64,000 nt of DNA from positions 44,347 through 108,346 of the forward strand of contig JAVRON010000052.1 of NCBI GenBank assembly GCA_032162705.1, in the 5' to 3' direction. The translations under genes were made by a program, and so were the position numbers. This DNA is from QHXN01 sp032162705. GTDB taxonomy: Bacteria > Acidobacteriota > Blastocatellia > Pyrinomonadales > Pyrinomonadaceae. This document shows, piece by piece, positions 17,964 to 26,281 of this stretch; position 1 is the first letter of the stretch, and every line of letters begins with the position of its first letter. Below the pieces are notes generated by a model. It was not told where the DNA came from. It searched no databases and saw nothing but the letters and a program-made list of their open reading frames with translations.

Positions 17964-19796
17964 TCACTTGCGTTTGTACCCGGGCCCGCGCAGAGGGCAA
18001 CCTGCGAGTGCTGCTGTCCGGCGTCCGGCGTCAACCTCCAACTGCCCATTGACCAGAACGTACTGGATGCCTTCGGGGTACTGGTTCGGCTCCTCGAACG
18101 TTGCGCGGTCGCGCACGCGCGCCGGGTCGAAGACGGTGATGTCTGCGAACGCTCCCTCGCGCAGCACACCCCGGTCGCGCAAGCCCACGCGCGCAGCAGA
18201 CAGTCCCGTCATCTTATGCACGGCCTCCTCTAACGTCAGAAGGTGTTCGTCCCTGACATAGCGCGAGAGGATGCGCGGGTACGACCCCCAGCCGCGCGGG
18301 TGCGACTTCGAGCCTGCGAGAGGCCCGTCTGCCGCACGCGCGCCGCTGTCGGTGCAGATGCTCACGAACGGCTCGCGGAGCGCCGCGCGCAAATCGTCCT
18401 CGTTCATCATGAAATAGATCGCGCCCGTCTGCCCACGGTCGGCGGAGATGAAATCGAGGAGCGCATCAAGCTCGTCCTTGCCCTGCTCCTTTGCAATCTC
18501 TGAGACGCGCTTGCCCTGCAAGCTCTCAAGCTCGCGGTTGACGACCGAGCCGATGAGCACGCCCTGTGCGCCGCCGCTTCCGAGATAGATGTCCTCCCAT
18601 TCGTTCGAGCCTGCGAGGATATCGCGCTTGATCCGCTCGCGCGTGGCCGGGTCGCCGAGACGCGCCAGCATCTTCTCGCTGCCTCCCTCCTGCGCCCACG
18701 GCGGCAGGCAGGCCGTCAAGGATGTGCTCGCGGCCGTGTAAGGATATACGTCCGCCGTCACGTCGAGCTTGCGCGAGCGCGCCGCGCGGATTTTCGAGAG
18801 CACCGAAGGCATGCGCCCCCAATTCTTCCGGTAGGCTGCCTTGAGATGCCAGATTTCCACGGGTATCCGCGCTCTCTGTGCGATCTCGAAGACTTCGGCG
18901 AGCGAGGCGTCGAGCGCGTTGCCCTCGCTGCGCTGGTGCGTCGCGTAGATGCCGCCGTACGAACGCGCGACCTTCGCCAGTTCGACTATCTCATCGGTCT
19001 TCGCAAAGCGAGCCGGGACGTACTGGAGCGAGGTCGAAAGCCCGAGCGCGCCGTCCTCCATCGCGTCGGCCACGAGTGCCTTCATCTTCTCAAGCTCGGC
19101 TGGCGTCGGCTGACGATTGTCGAAGCCGACGACGTATTCACGCACCTGCGTCGCGCCGACGAACGTGGCGATGTTGACGCCCGCGCCCTGACTTGCGAGC
19201 CGACGGAAGTATTCGTCGAGCGTGCGCCAGTCAACCGTCAGGTTGAAGCGTCGGTAGAAGTCCGCGTCCTCTCTGATGAGCCGCTCGTTCATCGGCGCAA
19301 TCGAGCCGCCCTCGCCCGTGACCTCAGTCGTCACGCCCATCATTACCTTGCTCATCGCGCGCGGGTCGATCAGAACGTTCTGCTCCGACTGTCCGAGCAT
19401 ATCTATGAAACCGGGCGCGACGACTAAGCCCCGCGCGTCAATCTCGCGCGGCGCTCCAGCGCCCTTCGGCAGCCGACCGACAAAGGCGACGCGGTCGCCC
19501 TTCAACGCCACGTCGGCGACGGAGCCAGCGCGCCCCGTCCCGTCCACCACGCGACCGCCTCTGATAATGAGGTCGTACTGCGGCGACGCCGCAGCCTTCG
19601 CCTTCGTCGAAACACCGCCCGGCGATACCGCGACCAGTTCCGCAGCGGCAATGAGCAAGATAAAGAACAGCGCCGCCTTCGTCTCTATGAAGAACGGAAA
19701 CGCCTTCGTCTTCCTGTTGAAGAACAGTGCCGTCTTCGTCTTTCTCCGGGCGGGTAAAAAAAGGCGTGTGGGCTTCGTCGCGTCGCTCTGTGGCAT
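17964..19796 (-). CDS. N-acyl-D-amino-acid deacylase / D-aminoacylase-type amidohydrolase
   Basis: A 610-aa exported amidohydrolase. The body starts YDLIIRGGRVVDGTG and has VVAPGFIDML, a VEIWHLKAA segment and C-terminal GAFADITVFDP, all typical of the D-aminoacylase branch. Known members hydrolyse N-acyl-D-amino acids with zinc. In this setting, next to a hexosaminidase and before murE, D-amino acid products of peptidoglycan are a plausible but unproven substrate. The usual His-x-His metal motif after PGFIDM reads LGQSEQN, so metal binding may be altered. AAGGAG lies 9 nt before the ATG. Residues 18-45 are an imperfect internal repeat (KTKTALFF, KTKAFPFF, ETKAALFF) ahead of the signal segment. 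Confidence 0.82.
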   Translation of the reverse strand: MPQSDATKPTRLFLPARRKTKTALFFNRKTKAFPFFIETKAALFFILLIAAAELVAVSPGGVSTKAKAAASPQYDLIIRGGRVVDGTGRAGSVADVALKGDRVAFVGRLPKGAGAPREIDARGLVVAPGFIDMLGQSEQNVLIDPRAMSKVMMGVTTEVTGEGGSIAPMNERLIREDADFYRRFNLTVDWRTLDEYFRRLASQGAGVNIATFVGATQVREYVVGFDNRQPTPAELEKMKALVADAMEDGALGLSTSLQYVPARFAKTDEIVELAKVARSYGGIYATHQRSEGNALDASLAEVFEIAQRARIPVEIWHLKAAYRKNWGRMPSVLSKIRAARSRKLDVTADVYPYTAASTSLTACLPPWAQEGGSEKMLARLGDPATRERIKRDILAGSNEWEDIYLGSGGAQGVLIGSVVNRELESLQGKRVSEIAKEQGKDELDALLDFISADRGQTGAIYFMMNEDDLRAALREPFVSICTDSGARAADGPLAGSKSHPRGWGSYPRILSRYVRDEHLLTLEEAVHKMTGLSAARVGLRDRGVLREGAFADITVFDPARVRDRATFEEPNQYPEGIQYVLVNGQLEVDAGRRTAALAGCPLRGPGYKRK

Positions 19797-19837
19797 CTCG
19801 GGCGTCTCCTTGCAAGGTCGCTTGTCGGAACTGGCGC

Positions 19838-19843
19838 ATTATA
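19838..19843 (-). promoter_or_regulatory. Putative -10 box for the D-aminoacylase gene
   Basis: On the reverse strand a perfect TATAAT reads 19843 to 19838, about 42 nt upstream of the start codon. No convincing -35 hexamer lies at 16-18 bp, so this rests on the -10 match and position. Confidence 0.35.
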
Positions 19844-19882
19844 AACGCAGTCGTTCGTGGTTGTGATACAAATAATCTTACT

Positions 19883-21406
19883 GTGGAAGAGACAAAAGAG
19901 CATTTCATATCCAGCAGACCGTCACGGGCGGTGACGCTCGGCGATGTGGCGCGGGCGGTCGGGGGAGAGTTGACCGGGGACGCGACCGAGTCCGTCTTAG
20001 AGGTCACGCATGATTCGCGGCAGATCGTACGGGGCTGCATCTACGTCGCCGTCAGCGGCGAGAACTTCGATGCGAACCAGTTCGTCCCGCAGGCGCTTGA
20101 GCGCGGCGCGTGGTGCATCATCTCAGAGCGCGAGCGCCCGACGGGTCTCGACTGCTCCTGGATCAAAGTCTCGGACGCGCGCCGCGCACTTGCCCTTGCG
20201 GCGGCGGAGGTCAAGCGCCACCCCTCGCGCGAGTTGAAGCTCGTAGGCATTACGGGCACGAACGGGAAGACGACGACCGCCTTTCTTGTCGCGGCGATTG
20301 CCGAGGCAGCGGGCGAGCCTTCAGCCTTAGTCAGCACGGTCGAGTACCGCGTCGCGGGTAGGCGCACGGCGGCGCTGCACACGACGCCGGAGGCGAGCGA
20401 CCTGCAACGCCTGCTGCGCCTCGCTGTCGATAACGGATGCCGCGTGGCAGTGATGGAAGCTTCTTCGCAGGCGCTCGACCTTCGACGCTGCGACGCGCTC
20501 CGCTATGAGGTCGCGGCCTTCACAAACCTGACACGCGACCACCTCGACTATCACGGCACGATGGAGGAATACTTCAACGCCAAACGCCGACTCTTCGACG
20601 GGAGCCTCGGCGAACGCCCGCGCTTCTCGGTCGTCAACGTCGATGACGTGTACGGCGCGCGTCTGTTTGAAGAGCTTTCGCGCGAAGGTCGGCGTGTGCT
20701 CCGCTACGCGCTCGACACAGAGGCAGAGGTGACGGCGCGCGACGTGGAGTTTGCGTTGGGAGGTACGCGCCTCGTGCTTGTAACGCCGGAGGGCGAGCGC
20801 GAAATCCTGTCGCCGCTCGTCGGGCGACCACACGTCTACAACATCCTGACCGCCGCCGGGGTCGCACACGCACTCGGTCTCGGTCTCGACGCGACGGCTG
20901 CGGCGCTCGCGACGTGCGGGGGCGCGCCCGGACGGTTCGAGCGCGTGCCGCATGCGGGAGACTTTGCAGTCGTCGTCGATTACGCGCACACGGACGACGC
21001 GCTCCGAAACGTTCTGCGAACGGCGCGCGACGTGGCGCGCGGGCGAGTCATCACGGTCTTTGGTTGCGGCGGCGACCGAGACCGGACGAAGCGCGCGCCG
21101 ATGGGCGAGGCCGCCGCGAGCCTGAGCGATGTGGTGATTGCGACCTCGGACAATCCGCGGACTGAAGACCCCGAGTCGATACTGCGCGATGTCGAAGAGG
21201 GCTTGCGCGCGGCGGGTCGTCCTTACCTCAAGATCAGCGACCGTCGAGAGGCGATCAGCCGCGCGGTCGAAGAGGCACGCGCGGGCGACATCGTCGTCAT
21301 CGCGGGCAAGGGGCACGAAGACTATCAGATTACGGGTACAGAGAAGCGCCACTTCGACGACCGCGAGGTCGCACGCGAAGCGCTGGCGTCAAAAGGGAAG
21401 CGATAA
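19883..21406 (+). CDS. murE: UDP-MurNAc-L-Ala-D-Glu:meso-diaminopimelate ligase
   Basis: A 507-aa cytoplasmic Mur ligase. It carries an N-terminal UDP-binding domain (about 20-105), the ATP-binding GITGTNGKTTTA loop, the central ligase domain with AFTNLTRDHLDYHGTMEEYF, and a C-terminal domain with the DNPRTEDP motif that marks meso-diaminopimelate ligases. It adds the third stem residue in peptidoglycan synthesis. The start is taken as GTG 19883 because the frame upstream is low-complexity and overlaps the divergent gene; there is no clear Shine-Dalgarno. murE usually lies in the dcw cluster with murF and mraY; here it stands alone beside an epimerase gene. Confidence 0.93.
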   Translation: MEETKEHFISSRPSRAVTLGDVARAVGGELTGDATESVLEVTHDSRQIVRGCIYVAVSGENFDANQFVPQALERGAWCIISERERPTGLDCSWIKVSDARRALALAAAEVKRHPSRELKLVGITGTNGKTTTAFLVAAIAEAAGEPSALVSTVEYRVAGRRTAALHTTPEASDLQRLLRLAVDNGCRVAVMEASSQALDLRRCDALRYEVAAFTNLTRDHLDYHGTMEEYFNAKRRLFDGSLGERPRFSVVNVDDVYGARLFEELSREGRRVLRYALDTEAEVTARDVEFALGGTRLVLVTPEGEREILSPLVGRPHVYNILTAAGVAHALGLGLDATAAALATCGGAPGRFERVPHAGDFAVVVDYAHTDDALRNVLRTARDVARGRVITVFGCGGDRDRTKRAPMGEAAASLSDVVIATSDNPRTEDPESILRDVEEGLRAAGRPYLKISDRREAISRAVEEARAGDIVVIAGKGHEDYQITGTEKRHFDDREVAREALASKGKR

Positions 21407-21497
21407 AATGCAGTCCTTGAAAGAGAGGCGCTAGCATGTTCAAGCTCGAATCGGGGCATCGTGCCTCTGCTTTTAAAATACATTTAGGAGACATCTG

Positions 21498-22409
21498 ATG
21501 AAAGTTATCGTCACGGGTGCGACCGGCCTTGTGGGCCGCGCGCTGGTTCGCTCGCTTCTCGCGGACGGTCACGAGGTGACGCGGCTCGTGCGCGGCGACG
21601 CGCAGGGATTTCGCGCGCCGGGCACGACGGCAGTCCATTGGGAGCCGGACGGCGGCGTGATCGACGCGAAGGAGTTGGAGGGGCACGACGCCGCCATACA
21701 TCTCGCGGGCGAGCCAATCGCCGACGGGCGTTGGGACGAAGAGAAGAAGCAGCGCATAAGGGAGAGTCGCGTTAAAGGCACACGTCTGCTCGCGGAGGCT
21801 TTGGCTGGTTTGAGTGAGAAGCCGAGAACGCTCGTCTCCGCTTCGGCCATAGGTTTCTACGGCAATCGTGGCGCGGAGGTCTTGCGCGAGGAGAGCGCAT
21901 CAGGCGAAGACTTTTTGAGCGAGGTCTGCCGCGAGTGGGAGAAGGCGACGCTCGCGGCGAGCCAGGCCGGTATACGCGTCGCGCACATACGCATCGGCGT
22001 CGTGCTGAGCGCGGAAGGCGGCGCGCTGGAGAAGATGCTCAAGCCTTTCAAACTCGGACTCGGCGGGCGCGTCGGGAGCGGGCAGCAGTACATGAGCTGG
22101 ATCACGCTCGACGATCTAATCGGCGTCATCAAGCATGCGCTGACGGACGAGAGCCTGCGCGGGCCCATCAACGCGGTCGCGCCGAACCCCGTCACGAACG
22201 AAGAGTTTACGAAGGCGCTCGGGCGGGTGCTCGGTCGTCCGACGTTTATGACAGTCCCCGCGTTTGCGGCGCGGCTCGCCTTCGGCGAGATGGCCGATGC
22301 GCTCTTGCTCTCGGGCGCGCGCGTCGAGCCTGCTCGTCTGAGAGAGGCAGGCTTCGAGTTCAAACAGCCGGAGATTGAAGGCGCGCTGCGGCAAGTATTG
22401 GGTAAATAA
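21498..22409 (+). CDS. TIGR01777 family NAD-dependent epimerase-like protein (SDR39U1-type)
   Basis: A 303-aa extended short-chain dehydrogenase. The N-terminal VTGATGLVGRALVRSLLADG is the Rossmann nucleotide loop. Internal IHLAGEPIADGRW, SASAIGFYG and YMSWITLDDLIG, and the C-terminal DUF1731-like region, define the TIGR01777 group. The substrate is unknown; the E. coli homologue is YfcH. TAGGAGA precedes the ATG at good spacing. It follows murE by 91 bp on the same strand and may be read from the same transcript. Confidence 0.9.
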   Translation: MKVIVTGATGLVGRALVRSLLADGHEVTRLVRGDAQGFRAPGTTAVHWEPDGGVIDAKELEGHDAAIHLAGEPIADGRWDEEKKQRIRESRVKGTRLLAEALAGLSEKPRTLVSASAIGFYGNRGAEVLREESASGEDFLSEVCREWEKATLAASQAGIRVAHIRIGVVLSAEGGALEKMLKPFKLGLGGRVGSGQQYMSWITLDDLIGVIKHALTDESLRGPINAVAPNPVTNEEFTKALGRVLGRPTFMTVPAFAARLAFGEMADALLLSGARVEPARLREAGFEFKQPEIEGALRQVLGK

Positions 22410-22431
22410 CGTGGGGATTGGTCAGAGGGTA

Positions 22432-22498
22432 TTCACCACAGAGACAGGAGAGGCACAGCTTAAGTCTTAAGCTGTGCCTCTCCTGTCTCTGTGGTGAA
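22432..22498. repeat. Perfect 33-bp inverted repeat, CCACAGAGG family (copy d)
   Basis: Arms 22432-22464 and 22466-22498 are exact inverted copies separated by one base (left arm begins TTCACCACAGAGACAGG and ends CTTAAG). It lies between two convergent genes. A transcript from either strand could form a 33-bp hairpin, so it may serve as a processing or termination site, but there is no T-tract. Confidence 0.95.
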
Positions 22499-22579
22499 CT
22501 GTCTCCTACTCAATGCACGAGATTAACAAAACCGGGAGCAGGTAGGGCAAGCTTTCACCCATAGCGTTGATAGCATCGC

Positions 22580-24025
22580 TCAATCTTCCTCGCCAGTCAC
22601 AGGGCCTTCCCCGGAGGTAATGGGGTTCTTGCGCGCCCAGTAGAAATAGATGGGCAGCCCGAGCGCGATGATGCCGAGGCCCGTGAGCGCCTGCCGTGGC
22701 GTCGCTACGAGTGTGTTGTAGATGAGCCAGCCCGCGGCGAGCAGGAACACGATGGGCAGCACGGGGTAGCCGATTGTGCGATATGGACGCTCGGCGTTCG
22801 GCATCCGTCGGCGGAAGATGAAGACCGAAGCGGTGTTGAGCGCATAGAAAATCCACGCGGCGAAGATGACGTAATCGGTCAGCGTGTCGAACGAGCCGGA
22901 GAGCGCGAGCACGCACGACCAGACGCATTGCAGGATGAGCGCGTTGACCGGCACGCGCGTTCTTGCGGAGAGCCGCGCGAGCGGGCGGAAGAAGAGTCCG
23001 TCCTTCGCCATCGCGTAGGAGATGCGCGCTCCCGAAAGCGTCCCCGTGTGCAGAGAGCCGAGCGTCGAGATCATCATCGCCATCGCAATCGCGCCCACGG
23101 CCGCCGGGCCCAGATACTTGCGCGCCACCTCGGTCGCGACCGAGCTGGACTTCGCCACGCTCGCGACCTCTAAGGGTGAGAGCACATAGAGGTACGCGAA
23201 GTTGGCGAAGATATAGAGCGCCGCGACGAGAAGTATGCCGCCGATGAGCGCGAGCGGGAGGTAACGTTGCGGGTTCTTGACCTCGCCCGCCACAATCGTC
23301 ACGTTCGTCCAGCCATCGTAGGCCCACAGCGCGCCCAGCATCGCCGCGCCGAAACCCGCCATTCCACCGCGCGCCGTCGCTTCAACACCCTCGCATGTTC
23401 CGCCCGCGCCGCTCAGAGAGAAATGCTCGAAACTTCCCTGCGCCAAAAGGAACGCGCAAGCGCCGATGCCGAGCACGATTAGAATCTTTAAGGCAGTGAG
23501 GATGACAGAGACCTTGCCGCTGACAGAGACGGCGAGACAGTTGACGAGCGTTGCGATGATGATGATGCCGAGCGCGATCACCTGTAGGTGGCCGAAGGGG
23601 AAGTCGTAACCAAAGAGGTGCGCCTTGAAGTACGTGCGGTCGAGCGCGCCGCCCGCCAGTGCGTTGAGGAAGATGGCGAAGCTCACGCCCTTCGCCGCCT
23701 GCGAGCCAGTGTAGGCGACGGCGAACTGCGTCCACCCGTAGAGGAACGCCAGCGGTCGCCCGTAGCCCTCGCGTATGAAGACGTACTCGCCCCCTGCGCG
23801 CGGCATCATCGCCGCCAGCTCCGCGTAGGTGAGCGCGCCCGCCAGACTCAGGAAGCCCGCCGCGACCCAAGCGATGATGACCAGCCACGGCGTCTCGACG
23901 TTGCACATCATCACGCGCGTCTTCAAAAAGATGCCCGTGCCGATGACGCTCCCCACCACAATCGAGACCGAAGCCGCAAGCCCTAGCCCGCGGACGAGCG
24001 TGACGTTCTTTCCTGAGTTGTTCAT
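22580..24025 (-). CDS. APC superfamily amino acid permease
   Basis: A 481-aa membrane protein with about 12 transmembrane segments. The first carries the APC signature VSIVVGSVIGTGIFLKT; LTYAELAAMMPRAGGEYVFI and ALWAYDGWTNV follow, as in LAT-like exchangers. It would import or exchange amino acids across the inner membrane. It is last in a reverse-strand run lysA, four-helix-bundle gene, permease. The leader is a 23-bp tandem duplication that duplicates the ATGAACAA start region. The upstream ATG (24048) opens an 8-codon frame whose TGA overlaps this gene's ATG. Confidence 0.9.
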   Translation of the reverse strand: MNNSGKNVTLVRGLGLAASVSIVVGSVIGTGIFLKTRVMMCNVETPWLVIIAWVAAGFLSLAGALTYAELAAMMPRAGGEYVFIREGYGRPLAFLYGWTQFAVAYTGSQAAKGVSFAIFLNALAGGALDRTYFKAHLFGYDFPFGHLQVIALGIIIIATLVNCLAVSVSGKVSVILTALKILIVLGIGACAFLLAQGSFEHFSLSGAGGTCEGVEATARGGMAGFGAAMLGALWAYDGWTNVTIVAGEVKNPQRYLPLALIGGILLVAALYIFANFAYLYVLSPLEVASVAKSSSVATEVARKYLGPAAVGAIAMAMMISTLGSLHTGTLSGARISYAMAKDGLFFRPLARLSARTRVPVNALILQCVWSCVLALSGSFDTLTDYVIFAAWIFYALNTASVFIFRRRMPNAERPYRTIGYPVLPIVFLLAAGWLIYNTLVATPRQALTGLGIIALGLPIYFYWARKNPITSGEGPVTGEED

Positions 24026-24063
24026 AAGTAAAGTGCTGACTTGTTCATAAGCGAAGTGCTGAC
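24018..24063. repeat. 23-bp direct repeat creating a leader mini-frame
   Basis: Two head-to-tail copies (24018-24040 and 24041-24063) differ at two bases. Each contains TTGTTCAT, i.e. ATGAACAA on the reverse strand. The upstream copy encodes MNKSALYL followed by a TGA that overlaps the permease start (ATGA arrangement). Confidence 0.8.
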
Positions 24064-24066
24064 ACG

Positions 24067-24576
24067 TTACTCGTCGTCGGTGTTCTTAACGCGGGGCCCA
24101 CTGACCTCCTCCTGAACGCGGCGCAACTCCGCCAGAAACTCTTCGCGCTCGCTTCTCGCCTTCCCAACTCGACGAGTCTTATCGGTCAGATATCGCTGGC
24201 CCTTGATCTCGGAATTTTGCAGGGAGTCCGCCCATGCCCTGAGTTGGCGTGAGATGTTCTCGGCTGCTAATTTGAAATTTGAAATTTGAAATTTCAAATT
24301 AGCGAAGGCCGGCAAACGCTCAAGAAGACAAAGCATCGAGCGCACTTCACCGGCCGAGCCGCGCGCAACATAGAGGAACATCAGAAGCTCGTTGTTCGTC
24401 CCTCGCTCGAAGCCTTCGGCGATGTTGTTGGAGACGGAGACAGCCGCCCGTTCGATCTGGTCGCGCAAGCTTCGCTGGCCTCTGAATGCCTCATTTGCCG
24501 TGAGATTGTAGATTTCCACGGCCAGTTTGATCGCGGCTTGCCAGACGGGAAGCTCTTCAAAACGGTTATACTTCAT
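24067..24576 (-). CDS. Four-helix bundle protein (23S rRNA IVP family)
   Basis: A 169-aa protein with the family pattern FEELPVWQAAIKLAVEIY, LRDQIERAAVSVSNNIAEGF and ARGSAGEVRSML. Members fold as a four-helix bundle and form pentamers in solved structures. They were first noticed in intervening sequences of spirochaete 23S rRNA, but most are free-standing and of unknown function. Residues near 93-103 (NLKFQISNFKL) are encoded by a GAAATTT heptamer palindrome inserted in frame. The C-terminal 50 residues are a charged helix extending past the usual family length of about 120. TTG codons precede the chosen ATG. Confidence 0.85.
   Translation of the reverse strand: MKYNRFEELPVWQAAIKLAVEIYNLTANEAFRGQRSLRDQIERAAVSVSNNIAEGFERGTNNELLMFLYVARGSAGEVRSMLCLLERLPAFANLKFQISNFKLAAENISRQLRAWADSLQNSEIKGQRYLTDKTRRVGKARSEREEFLAELRRVQEEVSGPRVKNTDDE
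24267..24302. repeat. In-frame GAAATTT heptamer palindrome inside the four-helix-bundle gene
   Basis: CTAATTTGAAATTT (24267-24280) faces its exact inverse (24289-24302) around GAAATTTG. The reading frame stays open and encodes NLKFQISNFKL. A related word lies at the centre of the repeat at 37.6 kb. Confidence 0.9.
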
Positions 24577-24624
24577 CAACAAGCCTCTTAACTCAAGCGT
24601 TAGGACTTCTGAGAAGAATTGTGT

Positions 24625-26037
24625 TTACCACACCTCGTTCGCGAGCAGGTCTTCGTATGTGTCGCGGCGGCGGATGACTTCGGCGCGGCCTCCTTCGCGA
24701 ATAAGAACGACGGCGGGGAGTGGTCGGCCATTGTAGGGGAACATCTGCGCGATGGTGTATGCGCCCGTGTTGAGGAGCGCGAGCAGCTCGCCGGGGCGAA
24801 CGTCTTCGGGGAGCTTGCGATAGTCGGGCAGACGGCCGCCGCGCTCGATGTCGAAGTAGACATCGCCCGAGTCGCAGAGAGGCCCGGCGATCTTGTAGGG
24901 CGTGTCGGCTGATTGGTCTGCGCGCGTGGCGGAGACGACGTGGTAGTACCACTTGTAGGTCGTCATCGAGAGCAGGAGATTGAAGCCCGCGTCGGTCAGA
25001 AGCCACACGTCGCCGGTCTCGGGCCGCCGCTTGATGTTGCGAACCGTGGTGAGCAGGACACCTGCATCGGCGATCACGCTGCGGCCCGGCTCAAGCAGGA
25101 TGGTCAAGCCTTCGAGCAGATGCTCGGCGGAGACCGTGCGCGCGGAGTCTCGCGCCGCCTTGAGCGCGGCGGCCAGAACGTCGGTCGGCTCAAGCTCCGC
25201 GCCGAGCATCTCGCGCTCTTCAAAGGGCAGCTCGTCGGCCTGCGAGCGGTCGCGCAGATAGTTAACGGGGATGCCGCCGCCGAGGTTGATGTGTTCGAGC
25301 ACGTGGCCCGACTCCTCGTGAATCGTCTTCAGGTGCTCCCACATCGTCTTGAAGGCTTCGGCGAAAGGCTCGACATCCGGCGTCTGCGAGCCGACGTGGA
25401 TGTGGATGCCCGTGACGTGGAGCAGTTCGGGGTGGCGCAGGGCGCGGCGGAAGGCTTCGAGGACTTCGGAAGAGGTGATGCCGAACTTCGATGTCATCAG
25501 CGCCGTCTGCAAGCCCAGATGCGAGCGCGTGCCTATCTCCGGGACGAGACGGAGCGCGACGCGGGCGCGCTTGCCCAAGTGACGAGCGCGTGATTCAATC
25601 AACTCGATCTCGTAGACCGAATCGGCGTTGATCGAGTAGATGCCGGCCTCGATGGCTTCGTCAATCTCCTGGACGGTCTTGCTCGTGCCGTTGAAAATTA
25701 TCTGCTCGGGGCGAAAGCCCGCACGCAGTGCCTTGAAGAGTTCGCCGCCGCTGTTGACCTCGCAGTCGATGCCTGCGTCGCGCACAATCGAGAGCAGCCC
25801 CATCGTCGAATTGGCCTTCGAGGCATAGAAGAAGCGGACGGGGTGTCGGACATCGCGTGCGGCCTGCTTCAGGCGCTTGACGTTCGAGCGGACGCGTCGT
25901 TCGGAGAAGACGAAGAGGGGCGTGTCGAAATCGTGTGCGAGCGCAGCGGAGTCCGCCCCGTCGATGAAGAGTCGGCCTTCGCGCGCTTCGAGATAACCGG
26001 GGATCGCCCAGGCGGGGGCGACCTTCGTGTCTGACAT
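24625..26037 (-). CDS. lysA: Diaminopimelate decarboxylase
   Basis: A 470-aa fold-III PLP enzyme. PLP lysine K74 is in FFYASKANS. The glycine-rich phosphate site (LEHINLGGGIPV), LLEPGRSVIADAG and the CDSGDVYFD active-site motif all fit LysA, which converts meso-diaminopimelate to lysine. A related arginine/ornithine decarboxylase is less likely because the length and CDSGD context match LysA. GGAG lies about 10 nt before the ATG. With murE in the window this supports a DAP-based cell wall. The downstream permease could carry lysine or related amino acids, which is inference from operon order. Confidence 0.9.
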   Translation of the reverse strand: MSDTKVAPAWAIPGYLEAREGRLFIDGADSAALAHDFDTPLFVFSERRVRSNVKRLKQAARDVRHPVRFFYASKANSTMGLLSIVRDAGIDCEVNSGGELFKALRAGFRPEQIIFNGTSKTVQEIDEAIEAGIYSINADSVYEIELIESRARHLGKRARVALRLVPEIGTRSHLGLQTALMTSKFGITSSEVLEAFRRALRHPELLHVTGIHIHVGSQTPDVEPFAEAFKTMWEHLKTIHEESGHVLEHINLGGGIPVNYLRDRSQADELPFEEREMLGAELEPTDVLAAALKAARDSARTVSAEHLLEGLTILLEPGRSVIADAGVLLTTVRNIKRRPETGDVWLLTDAGFNLLLSMTTYKWYYHVVSATRADQSADTPYKIAGPLCDSGDVYFDIERGGRLPDYRKLPEDVRPGELLALLNTGAYTIAQMFPYNGRPLPAVVLIREGGRAEVIRRRDTYEDLLANEVW

Positions 26038-26130
26038 CTGGTCAGTGCTCCGTCAATAGTTAGAAGTTTTGCGGCAAGCGCCTGCGAAGATAGTGCGGTG
26101 AGTATGGAAGCGTCAAGCGACGGGGGAAGG

Positions 26131-26270
<140 letters not shown>

Positions 26271-26281
26271 TCAGATGAGAG

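Noticed and set aside
22432..22498. Classical rho-independent terminator
   Set aside because: Very strong hairpin but no T-tract on either side, and it belongs to a dispersed repeat family; kept as a repeat with possible terminator effect.
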